From contig JBIQIY010000014.1 of NCBI GenBank assembly GCA_044507775.1, positions 75,386-139,385 on the forward strand: DNA of 64,000 nucleotides, given 5' to 3'. Of the stretch, positions 61,990 through 64,000 are shown piece after piece. Source of the DNA: Chryseosolibacter sp044507775. GTDB taxonomy: Bacteria; Bacteroidota; Bacteroidia; Cytophagales; Cyclobacteriaceae. The position numbers and the translations under genes were made by a program. Each line of letters opens with the position of its first letter. Position 1 is the first letter of the stretch. Under the pieces are notes generated by a model that saw only the letters and a list, made by a program, of their open reading frames with translations, searched no databases and had not been told where the DNA came from.

Positions 61990-62718
61990 ATGCCCGCTCT
62001 TAATAGGCCCCGGGTTACGGCAATTTTCACCTTCCTGATGAGCCTTCCACTGGTACTCGCCGCTCAGACAGAGGTCGGAAAAGATGCGAAACTGTATATC
62101 AAACATACACCGGACTTTGATTTTACCGGCGACGGAACGAGCGCATCGTGGGATAAGACCCCGTGGGTCAAGCTGGCGCGAATCAAGGGCAACTCGCCTT
62201 ACGAAACCCGCGTGAAGCTTTTGTATTCCGACAATGGAGTTTACGCTCTGTATTATTGCGAAGACACGAAAATCAACGCGACAATCACGGAGGATTTTAC
62301 AAGTCTCTGGAGGGAAGATGTGATCGAGATTTTCTTCTGGCCCGACGAAGCGTATCCCATATACCTGGAGTACGAGCTGTCGCCCCTGAACCATGAGCTC
62401 GTCATCCTGGTGCCCAACTTCAACGGGCAAACCGGGGGCTGGACGCCCTGGAACTACCGCGGCGCAAAGCAAACACGAAAGGCGACCACCATAGTCAAGA
62501 GCGACAAAGGTGACACCACGGCATGGCTAGGCGAATTTTTCATACCCTTCGCCCTTTTGAGGCCGCTGCAGAATGTTCCCCCGCGAAAAGGGACTGAATG
62601 GAGGGCCAACATTTACCGCATCGATTACGACGAACCCGAATCTTCCTACTGGTCCTGGCAACCGGTAGACAACAATTTTCATGAATTTAAGAAATACGGG
62701 ACTTTCGTTTTTGATTGA
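61990..62718 (+). CDS. CBM9-like secreted carbohydrate-binding protein
   Basis: 242 residues with a signal peptide (AIFTFLMSLPLVLAAQ). One CBM9-like beta sandwich: DGTSASWDKTPWVKLARIKG, RVKLLYSDNGVYALYYCEDTKI, REDVIEIFFWPDEAYPIYLEYELSP, AWLGEFFIPFALLRPL and RIDYDEPESSYWSWQP. Family 9-like modules bind polysaccharide ends; stand-alone versions in Bacteroidota may have other roles. Divergent from the desaturase. Confidence 0.88.
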   Translation: MPALNRPRVTAIFTFLMSLPLVLAAQTEVGKDAKLYIKHTPDFDFTGDGTSASWDKTPWVKLARIKGNSPYETRVKLLYSDNGVYALYYCEDTKINATITEDFTSLWREDVIEIFFWPDEAYPIYLEYELSPLNHELVILVPNFNGQTGGWTPWNYRGAKQTRKATTIVKSDKGDTTAWLGEFFIPFALLRPLQNVPPRKGTEWRANIYRIDYDEPESSYWSWQPVDNNFHEFKKYGTFVFD

Positions 62719-62810
62719 GTCCAGGCAGACATGTGCTGGCAGAAGGGGGGATGTTGTTGATCATGCATCTGCCAAAAGTCTGCAATGGAGATTCCGCTTC
62801 GAAGGATCTC

Positions 62811-62909
62811 GCGCCCTTACAGGGCTTCCGTTCATTGGAATCCCCAACCCAGGGCTCCTCGCTTGCGCTCGTCACCCTGGGCTGGTATCTCCCGCCCTTT
62901 CAGGGCTTG
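62811..62909 (-). repeat. Dispersed palindromic element, copy 3 (inverted)
   Basis: Contains the same core as 50996-51205 on the opposite strand: CAAGCCCTGAAAGGGCG, ATACCAGCCCAGGGTGACGAGCGCAAGCGAGGAGCCCTGGG-type segment, and a second AGCCCTGTAAGGGCG box at 62813-62827. It sits in the 248-bp gap before the DUF6786-like gene. Confidence 0.8.
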
Positions 62910-62966
62910 GTGGTTCACAGGATCGCGTTGGAGTACAGTGAGTTATTTTTATCTTGCATGAACTCC

Positions 62967-64000
62967 ATGAATAAGATCTTCTCTGTGAAAAATATATTCC
63001 ACTCCTTGAACAAGACAATTTACTCCTTCATGCTAATGCTAGCCATTGCATCCTGCGGACCGCGCGAGAGAGCAGAGCGCATTCCGCCCGTTTCGCCCTT
63101 TGACGATGATGTCGCATTCCTTAACAAGTACGCGGACGTCATCGTCCTCTCGGACACTGAAGGACAATCGCGCATCGCAGTCATGGGAGGCTTGCAGGCC
63201 CGGGTCATGACCAGCACCGCAGGCGCACCCGAAAACCTCAGCTATGGCTGGATCAACCGCCCGTTTTTTGAAGCGGGCGACACGTCCATACACATGAACG
63301 CGTTTGGCGGTGAGGAGCGCATCTGGCTCGGCCCGGAAGGAGGACAATTCTCTATCTTCTTTCCGCCAGACAGCGCATTCACGTTCGAAAACTGGCGCAC
63401 TCCCCGACTCATCGACCTGGATGCATACGACCTTGTATCCCAAACACCTCAGTCGGCAACTTTCTCCAAGTCCGCAGCGCTTACTAACTATTCGGGAACA
63501 GCGTTCAACATAAAAATCACTCGGCAGGTAAGAATCCTTAGCGCGGACGAAGCTTCGCAAACACTAGGCGTTACACCGGATAGCTCTCTCGCTTCGGTTG
63601 CATACCAAACCATCAATGACCTCGAGAACACGGGCGATGCACAATGGAACCGCCAGACTGGTCTTCTATCAATCTGGCTGTTGGGAATGTTCAATCCCTC
63701 ACCAGAGGTCACGATGGTGCTGCCATTCATCGAAGGACCGGCGCAGACGCTCGGCCCGGTCGTCAACGACGAATACTTTGGAAAAGTCCCTGCCGAACGT
63801 CTGAAGATTGCAGACAGTGTCATCTTCTTCCGCGGTGATGGCGAGTACCGAAGCAAGATCGGTCTTCCGCCGCAACGCGCAAAAGATGTGGTGGGCAGCT
63901 ACGATCCCGCTTCGCGAACACTGACAATCGTGAAGTACAGCAAGGGCGAGCCCGGTGACTTATACGTCAACTCGAAGTGGGAGATCCAGCGGTATCCATA
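62967..64000 (+). CDS. Secreted DUF6786-like lipoprotein, C-terminus beyond window
   Basis: 344 codons are open to the right edge from the ATG at 62967; an in-frame ATG at 62958 is possible. N-terminal lipoprotein signal (FMLMLAIASCG). Mature part is beta-rich: DVIVLSDTEGQSRIAVMGG, GWINRPFFE, MNAFGGEERIWLGPEGGQFSIFF, TRQVRIL, and FFRGDGEYRSKIGLPP, the aldose-epimerase-like pattern of DUF6786, which often lies near sugar oxidoreductases. Function unknown. Confidence 0.72.
   Translation, partial: MNKIFSVKNIFHSLNKTIYSFMLMLAIASCGPRERAERIPPVSPFDDDVAFLNKYADVIVLSDTEGQSRIAVMGGLQARVMTSTAGAPENLSYGWINRPFFEAGDTSIHMNAFGGEERIWLGPEGGQFSIFFPPDSAFTFENWRTPRLIDLDAYDLVSQTPQSATFSKSAALTNYSGTAFNIKITRQVRILSADEASQTLGVTPDSSLASVAYQTINDLENTGDAQWNRQTGLLSIWLLGMFNPSPEVTMVLPFIEGPAQTLGPVVNDEYFGKVPAERLKIADSVIFFRGDGEYRSKIGLPPQRAKDVVGSYDPASRTLTIVKYSKGEPGDLYVNSKWEIQRYP

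Overview
This 64 kb window looks like chromosomal DNA from a member of the Bacteroidota, probably a free-living, polysaccharide-using Cytophagales-type bacterium. The genus cannot be fixed from sequence alone. The signs are: GC near 50%; several TAnnTTTG -7 promoter boxes, which are typical of the phylum; many short lipoprotein, beta-propeller and Gfo/Idh/MocA genes; few Shine-Dalgarno sites; and family content (DUF4142, DUF6807, DUF1080, GDYXXLXY, KGG-repeat proteins) common in this group. I found no rRNA, tRNA, CRISPR array, transposase or prophage. The HrpB gene runs off the left edge and a DUF6786-like gene runs off the right edge.

Layout. 1-12 kb holds housekeeping and stress genes: HrpB helicase, two KGG-repeat proteins with clear terminators, a SPOR/OmpA-like envelope protein, glycerate kinase, a MaoC-like hydratase, a DUF4142 lipoprotein, a Tat-type GH5 glycosidase, and a convergent pair for ribosome hibernation and rescue (HPF-like and ArfB). 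12-18 kb has two convergent short-chain dehydrogenases, GH9 and GH20 glycosidases, a Dabb protein and a methyltransferase. 18-32 kb is a dense set for oxidised-sugar metabolism outside the cytoplasm: a TIM-barrel isomerase/lyase, two Gfo/Idh/MocA oxidoreductases, an NHL propeller, DUF6807, a PHP-domain CehA-like hydrolase, a DUF1080 3-keto-glycoside hydrolase, a lactonase, and a Tat-exported SelA-like PLP enzyme with an added C-terminal beta domain. 32-39 kb holds exonuclease VII (xseA-xseB), a P450 paired with a divergent Nramp-like transporter, OmpH/Skp, an Hsp20-like protein and an SMP-30 lactonase.

39-45 kb starts with two more Gfo/Idh/MocA genes. After a 208-bp purine/pyrimidine repeat comes a compact three-gene cassette: ATP-grasp, YqcI/YcgG (GntA-like haem N-hydroxylase) and DUF1989. 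The last two families both act on guanidine compounds, so this is the best candidate for an undescribed pathway. 45-54 kb has a META/GDYXXLXY/DUF2157 group, then a tightly packed SDR-ROK kinase-SIS isomerase-MetE-like operon, followed by a metallo-beta-lactamase-fold hydrolase and an MFS transporter. 54-64 kb has a secreted LEA-like 11-mer repeat protein, an outer-membrane barrel, a solitary LeuA-type synthase, a rhomboid protease, a FtsX/MacB-type permease, a fatty acid desaturase, a CBM9-like protein and the partial DUF6786-like gene.

Several non-coding repeats are visible: a dispersed palindromic element present three times (two in tandem at 51.0-51.2 kb, one inverted at 62.8 kb), a double-hairpin element at 54.85 kb, and three related G/A-rich low-complexity tracts (11.6, 33.9 and 42.2 kb). 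Functional calls rest on motif recognition by eye; no database search was run.
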